From: Aralia elata
Lineage: Eukaryota; Streptophyta; Magnoliopsida; Apiales; Araliaceae
Assembly: GCA_034770075.1 (NCBI GenBank)
Contig: JAVJAP010000034.1
Coordinates: forward strand, 744,001 to 808,000
Direction of reading: 5' to 3'
Length of the DNA: 64,000 bases
Below, piece by piece: positions 31,058 to 41,730 of the stretch (positions are counted from its first letter, which is position 1; each line of letters begins with the position of its first letter). The notes under the pieces were generated by a model. The model ran no database searches and had not been told where the DNA came from. It saw only the letters and a list, made by a program, of their open reading frames with translations. The position numbers were made by a program, and so were the translations under genes.

Positions 31058-31627
31058 TTTTATTAACTGCTTTTGAATAATCTAAGTCTTTTAAAGGCTT
31101 TTGTTGTAATAACTTAGTACTGAGAACAATGTAATCGAAACAAATGATATGTAATATATTATGATCCTTTATTTCATCGATTGCGTTATACTCTGATCTT
31201 TATTTTATTTAGTATAGTTGTACTAAGTTAGATACAGTATCTATACGAACTATACATCTGAATGAGGGTATTTAAATGATGTTGAAAGTCCTATAAGCTC
31301 TGGGGTTACACTTAATGAGCGCCGGTAAGGTGTCATCCTTACCGGAATGCGCCCCTCAGTTCTATGGACAATCTTATCATTAATACTGTGAATGTCAGAT
31401 AGATAGGGAATATAAATATGAAAGAGGTATTCATTAGATATGAATCTATACATCCAAGTGAGGGTATCCAAACACAGACAACATTCTGGCCGGAACTAGT
31501 ACCTGTTATGGGATACTGTGAACCTTGGATTGATAGAAGTCATATTTTATTGAATATTTATACTTGTATAGTTTCACGTGAGCACCAGATCTGCTACAGG
31601 GGAGTGTAGAGATTTGGGGGCGTCACA

Positions 31628-31632
31628 GTATC
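31628..31632. repeat. Right target-site duplication of solo LTR E9 (GTATC)
   Basis: GTATC directly after the LTR end CGTCACA, matching 27578-27582. Confidence 0.93.
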
Positions 31633-31820
31633 TCCTCAGGGTCTTCTTCCTCCTCCTCAATCTCCTCCGGATCCTCCTCAGGATCAGTCTTAGGCTCGTA
31701 CTCGGGACCTACAACTGTGATCAATGGGGATGGCTCCCTCTGCACTAGCTGCTCCCGAACTACATGAATATCCCAGGGCTCCTCCTTCCTAGCCTAGCTG
31801 GATCCTCCTATATCAGTCAT
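31628..31820 (-). pseudogene. E8 upstream ORF, proximal piece (acidic), interrupted by solo LTR
   Basis: Minus-strand ATG at 31820, preceded by TTTTGATGGCAG|G. After MTDIGGSS there is one TAG, then KEEPWDIHVVREQ, homologous to EEPRDIHVV of the E7 upstream ORF. A very acidic run follows (PKTDPEEDPEEIEEEEEDPE) ending where solo LTR E9 inserted; the frame resumes at 27582. Presence of the same acidic ORF with the same AG|G-ATG start in two diverged elements is the main evidence that it is a real gene of the family. Function unknown. Confidence 0.68.
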
Positions 31821-32060
31821 CCTGCCATCAAAATTTCAAGTTTTTTAATTATTACTCGGTACTACTCGCGAGCACATAAGTTTGTTATCAAATAAGCACA
31901 TAACACATAATCATTTTATTGTCTTTTATGAATTACCGCAATCCATTCCTTAGAACTCGATAAGAGTTTATCACCTCTATATTCTCTATTTCCTAAAAGG
32001 CTACTACCCTAAGGTTTTCCCCACCTAAAGGTTCATAACCTATCAGCTCTAATACCAACC
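31821..32060 (-). other. E8 leader and primer-binding site
   Basis: Between the 5' LTR and the upstream ORF of the minus-strand element. The primer site lies at 32041-32058 on the minus strand: TTGGTATTAGAGCTGATAGG, close to the initiator tRNA-Met type. The rest has no ORF and ends in the acceptor-like GGCAG before the ATG at 31820. Confidence 0.75.
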
Positions 32061-32320
32061 TGTGACACCCCCAAATCCGGGTACCTCAACTCCACAGATT
32101 TGGTGCTCACTATACCATACATTCATGACTAACTACCCATGGCAAAAGATAATATAAATAAACTGAATACATCATCTTCCCACAAAAGGGGTTACATCTC
32201 TAATCTCTTAATCAAGCAAATCCCAGGTTATCTAACCTTTATTACATAAATACGGAATTAAAACATAAAATTAAATAAGTCTTGTTACAAGAAAACATCA
32301 AATGAATAACAGGTCTCTCG

Positions 32321-32382
32321 CTACTTCGGCATCTTGCCCTTGCCTTTACTTGTGGACGGCTCATCCGATTTCTCTGCCTTAG
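32321..32382 (-). other. LTR mini-exon candidate (E8)
   Basis: Minus strand: ACATTACAG|CT, then codons KAEKSDEPSTSKGKGKMPK and TAG at 32321. Same phase and peptide core as the other LTRs. Confidence 0.58.
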
Positions 32383-34130
32383 CTGTAATGTTTTAGTGCA
32401 AGAATGAGCAAACAATTGCCCACAATCATAATAACGATAACAATTGAATAATTAATGAAATAGATTTCAATTGAGGAATTATAGTTTTCTGAATTCAATT
32501 AATAACCAATCTAGATATGAAAGATTAATAGGATAATTGGCTCAAGAACTGATTATAGAATTCAAGGTTTAAAAATTGTATCTGAGGGTCACAAGACCTT
32601 GAACTATGTCCTAGGTTAACAAGTATTTCTACTTTAACCTTTAACAGTCTTATAGACTATGGACCATCCTCCTCGTACTCAGGGGGATCAGCCCTTTGTA
32701 CAATGTATTGTGCACAAACATTTTAACGTTGTTGCGTAATTAATCCCCTATATTAGGGTTACTCATCTCAGTTTAGCATCAGAATCCGTACCAAAAAGGA
32801 ACTTGGTTCGGAACAGCTTAAAAATATTCTAAGTCTTTAGAACGCTCATCAACTAAGGACTAGCTGAATCAATAAGGGTCTCTAACATTTGATTCATCAA
32901 TAGAGTTTGTACAATAGAAATTCTGTTCAAAGTTTGAATAACGATCAATGATCGAACAACAAATGACTGAGGTAAATATAAACACTTGCCATGATAACAA
33001 CATTGCTTGAATAATAATAAGCTAAGGTTACTAAGCTTGCTCAATGAAAGTAAACTTGCTTTAAAGGAAATAACAAGTTTAAGGAAGAAAACTTGCCTCA
33101 TGCGTAAATTACAGATTAAATAATTCACGTTCTTTAATCGACTTATACATTTCGATTATAAAATGGTAACAATAATTAGTTACAGAACAATATACACTTT
33201 AAGATTCGATCTTATCCTATTTTATTATAACATCTCGATTGTCATTCGATAATCATTAAGTACTTGCTTAACAATCTTCGTGGTAACTCATTAGTCACTT
33301 TATAACTTAATTTAAGTTTTAAACTTGTTTATAGCATCATAGTAAAATCACAAAGAAAAATTAAAATTAAAATTTCAGTTACTGTTTCCTTCGTCGGGGT
33401 GGGAAAATTCCTTAACAAAAAGCTCGCCGGGGCGAGACCTCGCCGGGGCGAAGATTGTCTTAGCAATATTCTCGTCGGGGCGAGACTTTGCCGGGGCGAA
33501 GATTTACAGTTTATTTCTCTCGCCGGGGCGAGAGACTCGGCAGTCATCTCCTACAGTTCGCGAACCAGTGACCTTCTAGGCCAAATTTTTCAAATTCTAC
33601 CATCCAATACATAATTTAAACTTACCCATACATCAAATATGCTAGAAAACAATTACCCAACATGTTTCTAACAAATTTAATCATTATAATACACCTAATC
33701 AACTAATTAGAATCCAAAAATTCACTGTTTATACAAAATATTCATAGTTTAGCCGTTTCAATGAAATCAACCACTGTAAATTCATCTCTCAACCATTTTA
33801 ATCTATTCTACTTGCATTCTTTTCGTTTTTCATTATATAATCATAATCAAATGTCAATTCACCGGTTAATAACCAAATTAAACATCAATTTTCATACATA
33901 TATGCCATACATGAAATAAGACTCTGTAAAACCAAAAACTTCAGTCTAAAACATGCTTTCATAGATTAACTCATTCAAATTATTTTATAACCATCACATA
34001 ATCTCTAATACATGTTTAGAATCAATTATAATCAAATAATTCATGCATTGAGCTAACAAATTTACATTCAGAGAAGTGAAAACCATATACAGTGAATTAA
34101 ACTTCTAACAAAATCTAAAAGAAATTATAC
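32383..34130 (-). other. Predicted LTR-internal intron (E8)
   Basis: Minus strand from TTGAAG|GTATAATTTC to ACATTACAG, 1748 bp. The private GC-rich repeat cluster of this LTR lies inside. Confidence 0.45.
33418..33540. repeat. CTCGCCGGGGCGAG near-palindrome cluster
   Basis: Five copies of a TCGCCGGGGCGAG-like word (33423, 33440, 33475, 33490 and 33520 approximately) in 120 bp, in an LTR that is otherwise AT-rich. Confidence 0.88.
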
Positions 34131-34801
34131 CTTCAAGTTAAGCAAATATAACTCCTTTGCTTTAGCAATTCACTTCCTTCTCCTTCTCAATTCAAAGAAC
34201 TCTCAACTCTCAATTTTCTTTTTCTCTCAAAAGCTCTGTTCTTTCTTTTCTATACTTAACAATTAAACTGATAAAACTTCCAAATAAAAACTGATAAAAT
34301 ATAATCACATACTTTAATTTTAAATCATCAGTTACATAATTCAAAAGCCATAAGACTATGTTTGGCAATTACAATTAAAAATAATTCTTTTTACTAACCA
34401 AGGGTCACAAGGCCTTGTTTGGTTTATCTAAATAAAACCCTTTCTCCATTTATTTTAATAATCCATTTTACTATATAGTTTTAATTGTCACACTTTTAAT
34501 TTAATTAAACTTATTATTAAATAAATTCAATTAAACCTTAGTAAGTTAATCAGTAATTCTATTTAACCAATAACAATAACACCAAATAAATTATCTTATT
34601 CAAATAAATCATTTAATCATCTAATTTAATTATTAAATTAAATTAGAATAAACACATCAAATCATATTTAAATAACATTTAACATAAATTCTTTCACCAT
34701 AACTTTATAAATTATTTATTGTACTCAAAAAATAAATTATCAAAAATATTTATATAACTCAATAAATATTTTTATTATTCACAAAAATCGCATTCGTTAC
34801 A

Positions 34802-35984
34802 AACAGTATACTCACTGGGTAAATCCAGTTTGTAAGCATTGTCATTAATGCGTTCAAGCACTTGAAATGGTTCATCTCCTCTTGGAAGTAGTTTCGAGCG
34901 TCTTTGAGCTAGAAATCTTTCCTTACGCAAGTGTAGCCAAACCTAATCCCCTAGTTCGAAGATTACTTGACGCTACCTTTGTTGGCCTGTCAAGCATATT
35001 GGCCCGTCTTCTTCTCAATGTTGAGGCTTGTCTTCTCATGTATATGCTTAACAAAATCTGCTTTGTTTTTGCCATCCATGTTAGTATACTCGGAAATAGG
35101 TAATGGTGATAAATCTAATGGTGTTAAAGGATTACAACCATACACAATTTCAAAAGGAGAAAATTTAATAACAGAGTGAACAAACCTATTATAAGCAAAC
35201 GCAACATGTAGTAGACATTCTTTCCAAAGCTTAATATTCTTTTTAATGATAGCCCTCAATAATGCAGATAGAGTCCTATTAACTACTTTAGTTTGACCGT
35301 CAGTTTGTGGATGACAAGTAGTTAAAAACAGTAGTTTATTCCTAATTTACACCACAAGGTCTTTCAAAAATAGCTCAAGAACTTAGCAACTCTATCCGAA
35401 ACAATGGTTCGGGGCATGCCATGCAAATGGACAATATCTCGAAAGAATAAATCAGCAACATGGGATGCATCATCAATTTTGTGACATGGAATAAAATGTG
35501 CTACTTTCAAAAATCTATCCACGACCACAAATATAGAATCATGACCATGCTTAGATCTTGGTAAACCCAATACAAAGTCCATAGACAAGTCAATCCAAGG
35601 TTCACTCGAAATAGGCAATGGTGTGTATAACCCATGGGGTTGAACACGAGATTTAGCTTGACGACAGGTAATGCACCTATCACAAATTCTTTTCACATCT
35701 CGTTTCATATAGGGACAATAGAAATGTTCTTTTATAACAGATAAAGTCTTATCAACACCAAAATGTCCCATCAAACCACCCCCATGTGATTCTCGAACCA
35801 ACAACTCACGTAAAGAACATGCAAGTATACAAAATCTATTCTCATGAAACAAGAATCCATCCATCTTGAAGTATTTACCTACAACATTCTTTTCAAAAAT
35901 TTTAAACTCTTCACAAAAAGCATGGTCATTATCATATAATTCTTTGATTTGTTCAAAACCAAGTAATTTTGTGTCAAGAGTATT
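34802..35984 (-). pseudogene. E10 integrase (part 1 of a split Gypsy pol)
   Basis: Minus strand. From 35984: [15 protein letters not shown], then integrase zinc finger (H in [21 protein letters not shown]), core with [16 protein letters not shown] and IFVVVDRF, and the third-Glu region after a frameshift near 35364. C-terminal integrase ([21 protein letters not shown]) at 34990-35259, then to 34802 with stops ([22 protein letters not shown] is readable). The upstream pol continues beyond the inserted Tat-like element at 46443. It is cut at 34801 by the E8 LTR. Integrase joins element DNA to the chromosome; this copy is frameshifted and dead. Confidence 0.88.
35980..35984. repeat. Left target-site duplication of E11 (GTATT)
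   Basis: GTATT directly before TGTAGACACCC; the same five bases follow the 3' LTR at 46443-46447. Confidence 0.95.
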
Positions 35985-36272
35985 TGTAGACACCCAAATT
36001 TTGCGTTTCCTATACTAACCTTGACAGGAGGGCAAAATCGTCAATTAGCCTAGCCTACGAGACGGAAGGTGGACATAAGTGCGAACACTCAAAACCACCA
36101 CGACGACTTGTGATCAAGGTTGACACGACGACGGGCGAAGCAAACACCCATGAATGATGTGGCACTTTTCCCAGCGGTTCCCGGACTGCAAAATGCAAGC
36201 CTTTCAGCAGAAACCGATGATCTGACACGAGAATCGAGGTGCGGTTCGAAAAATGAGAAAATCAGCCCACCC

Positions 36273-36420
36273 AGCCGCGGATTGATCTGCGGCCAAACGA
36301 TTAAAATAATGGTAGTGCGCGAGACGGCTGAAGTGCGCGGCGGGCGCGGGGAAACCGAGGCCAGCCGCAGATTGATCTGCGGCCAGCCGCAGATCAATCT
36401 GCGGCTGCCTAGGGCAGCCC
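36273..36420 (+). repeat. GCCGCAGATCAATCTGCGGC palindromes in E11 LTR
   Basis: CAGCCGCGGATTGATCTGCGGC, GCCGCAGATTGATCTGCGGC and GCCGCAGATCAATCTGCGGC follow within 150 bp; each can fold on itself. The 3' LTR has one unit fewer. The minus-strand copy at 1480-1600 has two. Confidence 0.88.
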
Positions 36421-36568
36421 CTTATCAGGCCATTTTGCATACAGAAACAGGGAGAGAGAGAAGAAAAAAAAGGAGCGGCGGCAGCAGCTCGGGAAGAACA
36501 GCAAAATCAGCAACAATTAAGAGAGAAAAGAGAGAAAATAGTGAGGAATTGTATCCATTTTGTGAGAC

Positions 36569-36574
36569 TATATA
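36569..36574 (+). promoter_or_regulatory. Possible TATA box in E11 5' LTR
   Basis: TATATA within GAGACTATATATCATAT. Best candidate seen; no other support. Confidence 0.4.
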
Positions 36575-38027
36575 TCATATATTTCTACTCTATTCAATAC
36601 ACAAATTCATATATATTGTGTGGATTATTTGCAAAGTGAAAAATCCTTTATTTTAGCATTTTGTTTTACCATTTTTGTTGAAGCTTTTTGTCATCCGAAT
36701 TATATTAAATGTAGTTGTTCTTGTATATTGTTGTGAATCCGTGGATTGAGGGCTATTAGTGAGGGTTCTAAATGGAACGAAATTCTCTTAATGGCCCGAT
36801 GATATCCATTTGGTGAATTTTTAGCTCGTTGTAATGATGTATCGTGCATAGATTATTTAGATTGCTATTTTAGGATCTTGTGGGTGTGTAGCGATTTTGG
36901 ATGTGAGCCTAGGAGCGCGACCCCGTGGTCCAAATCCGATGATGGACATCTTTTGATAGATGTAATAAATTCGATGTACCTTTCATTGTAAATATGTAAT
37001 TGTCGGGCCTTAAAACGACGCCAAGGCGAAAATCAGGTTTAAGGCCCCGTAATAGTGAAATATGTGATTGTGGGCGTTTGAGTTATTTTGATGGCTTACA
37101 TGCCCATGAATAACCCCAACGCATTTTATTGCTTGATTTGATTTACAACACAAAAATTGATTTCAAAGCTAAAAGATTAAGATTTTCGTAAAATCAATCA
37201 AATTAGGTTATTAACATCACGAGGTTTAAAATTAGAAATGGCAATGAATGTCGATTGCTATTTAACGAGAAAGCTAAAGAAAAATCGTTTTCCAAAACAT
37301 CATACAAAATGATTTTAAAATAAGAAATGTTTTATTAAATCTTTGTGCATAGGGTGAAAGAGATCCTAGAAGTTGCCCATCATTCTATTTACGAAAGCAA
37401 CGTATAGATCTCGATTCCTATTTTGACGAAGGTTTAAAACTCTTGTTTTGCCAAAACGACACTTAATGAAAACCTTATAGTTTTGACAATTAAAATCAAA
37501 CCTTTCTAATAAAGCTTTCTTGTATAAACCGAGGGACATTCTAAGGCATTATCAAAAGAAAACACGACTTTCCATAAAAAATCCAAATGATTCTTTCATA
37601 CAAACTCACCACAACATTCACATAGGCACACACACACACGCGCATGCACACACATTTCATGAATTAAAGGATAGGAAAGCATCAAGATTGCGGTAACCGT
37701 GTTTTCACGGAAGTCGGGGGGTGCCTAACACCTTCCCCTCGCTTAAGCAAGCCCCCGAACTCTATGAATCTCGATTCGCAGACCAATTAATTCGGAGTCA
37801 CATATGAGCCAGCAATTTATAAAAAAACGAAAACTTGGATGAGTTGGTACATCCATTTCAAATATACCAACTGGCGACTCTGGTTAATTGGCTCATCATA
37901 AAAAAACAATCTTTCAAAACCCCGTCGACACTCATGCCAACCTTTTCCAAACATCATCTAATGACAAAGGCTAAAATCGCAAAAGGACAAATATCGCGAA
38001 AGAGACGAAAAACCCGGCGTCGATAGC

Positions 38028-38046
38028 TGGCGCCTCTGCTGGGGAC
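38028..38046 (+). other. Primer-binding site of E11 (Tat/Athila/Ogre type)
   Basis: TGGCGCCTCTGCTGGGGAC, two bases after the LTR. The TGGCGCC...GGGGAC form is typical of Tat-lineage elements, which do not use initiator tRNA-Met; I am unsure of the exact tRNA. Confidence 0.8.
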
Positions 38047-38899
38047 ATTAGAGTGCTTAAGCCGCGTTCAGGTCTTGATGCTGTCCTATCCTTTAATATT
38101 CATGAATATGTGTGTGCGTGCGATATTTTGATTTTTTTACCTTTTGTTGTGTGAATGTGTGTGTTGTCCAATAAATGAATGATTGAATGGAATTGCTTTA
38201 CTTTAAAGTAATCATTTGCATACGGTGAGGACGATGAATGTGAATATATGTTGAGAGTGTACCTCCTCCTGAGGCGAACCTGTCGGTTGCTTATTACTGG
38301 ACTCGAAGGGGCTGCTCCCCGGAGATGGCTCAGGAAACGCACCACCCAAATCCGCTTCAATCGAAAGGATTCAGACGAGTAGATTGCGAAGATTTGGGGA
38401 CCTTCATGCCGAAAAGCCCGCTAGAGTAACCCTAGGGTAGGTCAGCCTCTGATAAACCTAACGAAAGGGAAGCTTCTTCATGCCCTTTTATCGTTCAGTC
38501 AAATAAATAAATGTCATACAACTGTCATACCGTCATCATCGTAATAAATATGTCATGTATCATGTGATTACATTACCTGCACATATAAAGAGAATACTGA
38601 CATGGTTTTGCAAGAAGGCAATCCGTGCCACGTACCAGGGTTTTCTAAAACTTCTAAATACTATCCTGTCATCAAACACTGACCTTGTCTTGCAGGATAA
38701 GATTAAGAGAACCGTGAAAGTGTGGCCTCACGATCACAAAGAACCCGGAGTAAAAAGAAAAAAGAAAAAGAGAAATAAAAATCATGCATCAGTGTTGACA
38801 TGCATCTGCCAACTTGTAACTGGCACAATACTGAACTACGGCCTTTGTTTGTTTTGCGAGATTGCCCCTACGACCCAACTAAGAGGCCGTAAAGTCCAA
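38047..38899 (+). other. E11 leader, no gag found
   Basis: About 850 bp. No gag domain, zinc motif or protease is recognisable. An acceptor-like CCTTGTCTTGCAG lies near 38683-38695, upstream of a Lys-rich short frame I would not call a gene. Confidence 0.5.
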
Positions 38900-39400
38900 T
38901 ACTCCATCCATCCAAATGGCAGAGGCCGATAGCCATGAAATTACAGTTCTGCCACTCCAACAATACGGCCGAATACGAGGAATTCATCCTAGGACTGAGA
39001 TTAGCCCTGGGAATGGGAATCAAAAGGATGATAGTAGTTGGAGACTCCGAATTGGTCATCCGGCAGACCATGGGAATATACAGCACCAAAGGGCATAAAC
39101 GGGACCTAGCTACGGGATTGCTGAGATATCTGGAAGCCGAAGAAGCCCACAGACAAATGAACGAAGTACATGGCGATGTGTGCGGAGCCCATATGAGCAG
39201 AATATTTTTGGCAAAGAAAATCATGTGAACGGATCACTACTGGCTAACCATGAAAACTGACTGCGATGCTCATGTCAGGAAATGCCATCAATGCCAGATC
39301 CATGCCAATGCGATCCATGCACTTCCTAGTGAGCTCCATTTGCTTGACCTCACCATGGCTAGTTGGACCGTGCAGCAGGTGATATCCAGGAAGGGGTAAA
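38900..39400 (+). pseudogene. E11 archaeal-like RNase H and integrase N-terminus
   Basis: From about 38920 the frame reads IAMKLQFCHSNNTAEYEEF, then ILGLRLALGMGIKRMIVVGDSELVI, the hallmark of the second (archaeal-like) RNase H found only in the Tat lineage of plants. It runs into the integrase zinc finger: His region (CGAHMSRIFLAKKIM), TGA at 39226, then YWLTMKTDCDAH and the Cys pair in CHQCQIHANAIH, ending at a TAA near 39400. The first part of this RNase H, with its first catalytic Asp, is missing. It sits directly after the leader, so gag, protease, RT and the main RNase H that should precede it are absent. Confidence 0.82.
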
Positions 39401-39839
39401 TCCAGGAGCATGGCAGTGAATCCCAGCCAGTAGAAGATCAATGGGTTTCAAAATTCTGAGTTTTATTTCAAATCCCGGCACGCTCATGTCATTTTGTCAG
39501 GTTATCCAAAAAGAGGATCATGTGCTGAAATGTTTTATATATATAACAAGCATTTTTGTTTTATGTCAGGTACCCCGAATTGAGGCATTCTAGCCTGACA
39601 AGCAATAGGCCAAATTTGAAGAAAGATCACGATTTTTGGTATAAAGCTATATTTCGATCTGATGGGGATTGAGCAGGACGAGACAGATATCGACAATACG
39701 CCTGACAAGATCAAAGGATGGGGCCAAGATAAACCCAAACCCGACTTAGACCAAACCATCGCCATCAAACATCAGAACCCCTAACGATCACCAAGAACCC
39801 GGAGTAGGGGCAAATTCGACCGTGAAAAAAAAAATATAG
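39401..39839 (+). other. E11 internal spacer
   Basis: Broken sequence between integrase N-terminus and the displaced RT piece. No domain recognised; composition resembles the leader of an RT-upstream linker from about 39650 on. Confidence 0.4.
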
Positions 39840-40569
39840 CCGAGTTGTTGAGCCTGTATGGAGATATGTTCGCTTGGCCCCGTGGCGACGTGATTGGATT
39901 GTCCACAGACGTTATAGGACATCGACTGCCCATCAAGGAGGATTCCGACCAATTAAGCAAAAGTTGAGAACGTTGAAGCCTGAATGGAGGTTGAGAATAA
40001 AGGACGAGATTGTCAAGCGGTTTAAAGCAGGAATCATCATGGTGTCTATTTACCCTGAATGGCTTTCCAACAGAATCCCAGTACCACAACATGGAGGAGA
40101 AGTAAGGGGCCGCATCGACTATAGAAATCTGAATGATGCCCTCAAGGAGGAGATATACGACAAATTCAAGATCAAACATTTTGATTCAGTCATTTATCGG
40201 CCCAAAATGAATGGGGCAGTGGGGGCTGCAAATAAAACACAAAAACGATCATGGGAAGAATGTCCGCCAATCATCGGGGATGGCCGGATTTATTGTCGCT
40301 CACCTTGTTTGCCTATCGAACCTCAGTTCGCACATTTGCAGGGGCAGCCCTTACGCATCTCCCGGGCATACGACAAGAGGGTACGATCCCAGAAATTCAA
40401 AATAAACGATTTAGTCCTCAAAAGGATCGCGCCCTGCCAAGACGAAGCTATGGGGTTTTGCTCTAAATCAAAAGGAGCTGTCATGATAAAAGTCCTCTCT
40501 GGGAGAGCCCTCATCTTACAAGGAATGGACGGAAAGGCGTTCCCCAGCCCGTTAATTCTGACTCTGTGA
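39840..40569 (+). pseudogene. E11 RT N-terminus fused to integrase C-terminus
   Basis: From 39840: AELLSLYGDMFAWPRGD and HRLPIKE, the segment before RT in Tat elements; a frameshift near 39940 leads to FRPIKQKLRTLKPEWRLRIK, YPEWLSNRIPVPQHGGEV and DYRNLNDA, the first RT blocks. Instead of the RT core the same open frame (39874-40569) passes into integrase: YDKFKIKH, YRPKMNGAVGAANK, then AYDKRVRSQKFKINDLVLKR and the C-terminal ALILQGMDGKAFPSP. The catalytic Glu of integrase (usually GAVEAANK) is Gly here, codon 40222-40224. RT core, RNase H and integrase core are missing. The order (RNase H, integrase start, RT start, integrase end) is not that of any functional element, so an internal rearrangement formed this element. 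Confidence 0.82.
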
Positions 40570-41235
40570 AACAACCCTGTGAAAAAAAAAACAAAAATCA
40601 AAAAATCAAAAAAATCAAAAATAAAAAAAAATCAAAAAAATCAAAAATCCCCCAAACCTTTCAACAAGTCAAAGGACCGGGTCTTTTGTCAGCCCAGCGA
40701 GATACCGATGCAACCAGTACGAGGGAGATCACAAGGAAAGCAACTTAACACTGGGGCATTTGTCAACTACCCAAGAAATGATGACGTGCAAATTGGCATC
40801 CATGCAACAATCCCATCAACATGCACCATCATCATCAAATGCTACCTCATGTCAATTCAATCTTCAACGGTACGATCATCTGGCATATTGTCGAGCATAG
40901 TTTTCCCGGGATACGATGATCCGCGTGAAAGGGGTTTTTATTTGACTTAATAGGAATCGGATTAATTCTGACAAGCAACCGTGGAGCACGATCGTGAGAA
41001 TGATTAGATGAAGAAGGCTATTCAACCTTTTGATCAGGTACAAAGCCTTAATTCAAAGCAACGTTTGCGACAGAATCGACCTCATGTGACAGCCTTCACT
41101 TTGCATTTGCACAAACTTTCAGTTGTGGGGTATAAAACTATGACGACGTTGATGGCGATTAACACGTAGTCAGACAGTCAATAATTATCAAGCTAAAATC
41201 AAGAAGTCAGACGATAAATGATCATCAAGCTAATG
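40570..41235 (+). other. E11 3' UTR, proximal part
   Basis: Begins with an A-rich AAAAATC-repeat tract (40579-40650). No domain found in the short frames. Confidence 0.5.
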
Positions 41236-41730
41236 TCTCGAATCGTGGCCTGGGTTATTCGAGTAATTAAGCCCGAGGGGTGTCTCTACACCTGGTGCCC
41301 TAGAGCCATCTGGTTTGGGAGTCGCTGGCCCAACACTCGTTACATGGGTAACTCAGAGCCTAAGAAAACGAGCATTACAGTAGAGGAGGCACGAGCAGAT
41401 TCGAATCGTGGCATGGGCTACTCGAGTAATTAAGCCTATGGGATGTCTCTACATCTGGTGCCCTAAAGCCGTCTGGTTTGGGAGTCACCGGCCTAACACT
41501 CGCTACATGGGTAACTCAAGCCTAAGAAAACGAATCTTGCGCAAGGTCGAACAGAGAATGAATGGTGCAGACCACCAGCTTGTCTCGAACCGTGGCCTTT
41601 GTTACTCGAGTAAATAAATCCGAAGGGGTGTCTGTACGCCTAATGCCCCAAAACCGTCTGGTTTGGGAGTCATTGGTCCAAAACTCGTTAAATGGGTAAC
41701 TTTGAATAGCCTAAGAAAACGAGACAAGTG
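41236..41730 (+). repeat. Three tandem copies of a 163-184 bp unit
   Basis: TCGAATCGTGGCCTGGGTTA starts at 41239; related copies begin at 41402 and 41586. Shared inner words: GGTTTGGGAGTC and ATGGGTAACT, ending with CCTAAGAAAACGA. Confidence 0.88.

Larger units (their letters stand above)
27583..31627 (+). repeat. E9: solo LTR (4045 bp) of a chromovirus-like element
   Basis: Starts TGTAATATTCCGAACCC, ends GATTTGGGGGCGTCACA, and is flanked by perfect 5-bp duplications GTATC. No internal region, primer site or polypurine tract is adjacent, so it is a solo LTR left by recombination between two LTRs. It shares termini, TATA spacing and the mini-exon with the E7 LTR but is otherwise a different family. 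It interrupts the E8 upstream ORF. Confidence 0.95.
32061..34801 (-). repeat. 5' LTR of E8 (2741 bp), minus strand
   Basis: On the minus strand it starts TGTAACGAATGCG at 34801 and ends GGATTTGGGGGTGTCACA at 32061, followed by the primer site. It contains a donor-like TTGAAG|GTATAATT at 34130, a GC-rich word cluster at 33418-33540 and the acceptor plus mini-exon at 32383/32382. The right flank is the integrase end of E10, so E8 inserted into E10. Confidence 0.88.
35985..38025 (+). repeat. 5' LTR of E11
   Basis: Starts TGTAGACACCCAAAT and ends CCGGCGTCGATA where the 3' LTR has CCGGCGTCGACA. It contains the CA-rich tract near 37627-37650 and CTGCGGC palindromes at 36273-36420. The long open frame 36120-36656 is not kept in the 3' LTR copy. 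Confidence 0.95.

Noticed and set aside
34867..35179. Plus-strand frames opposite the E10 integrase end
   Set aside because: Shadow of a recognised minus-strand integrase segment.
36120..36656. 178-codon plus-strand frame in the E11 5' LTR and its 165-codon counterpart at 44553-45050
   Set aside because: The two nearly identical LTRs give different frames after the repeat-unit indel, and the minus-strand relative does not keep the frame. No domain recognised.
38555..38932. 125-codon frame in the E11 leader
   Set aside because: No gag signature; Lys/Arg-rich section is from an A-rich tract. Only the last bases join the RNase H frame by a shift.
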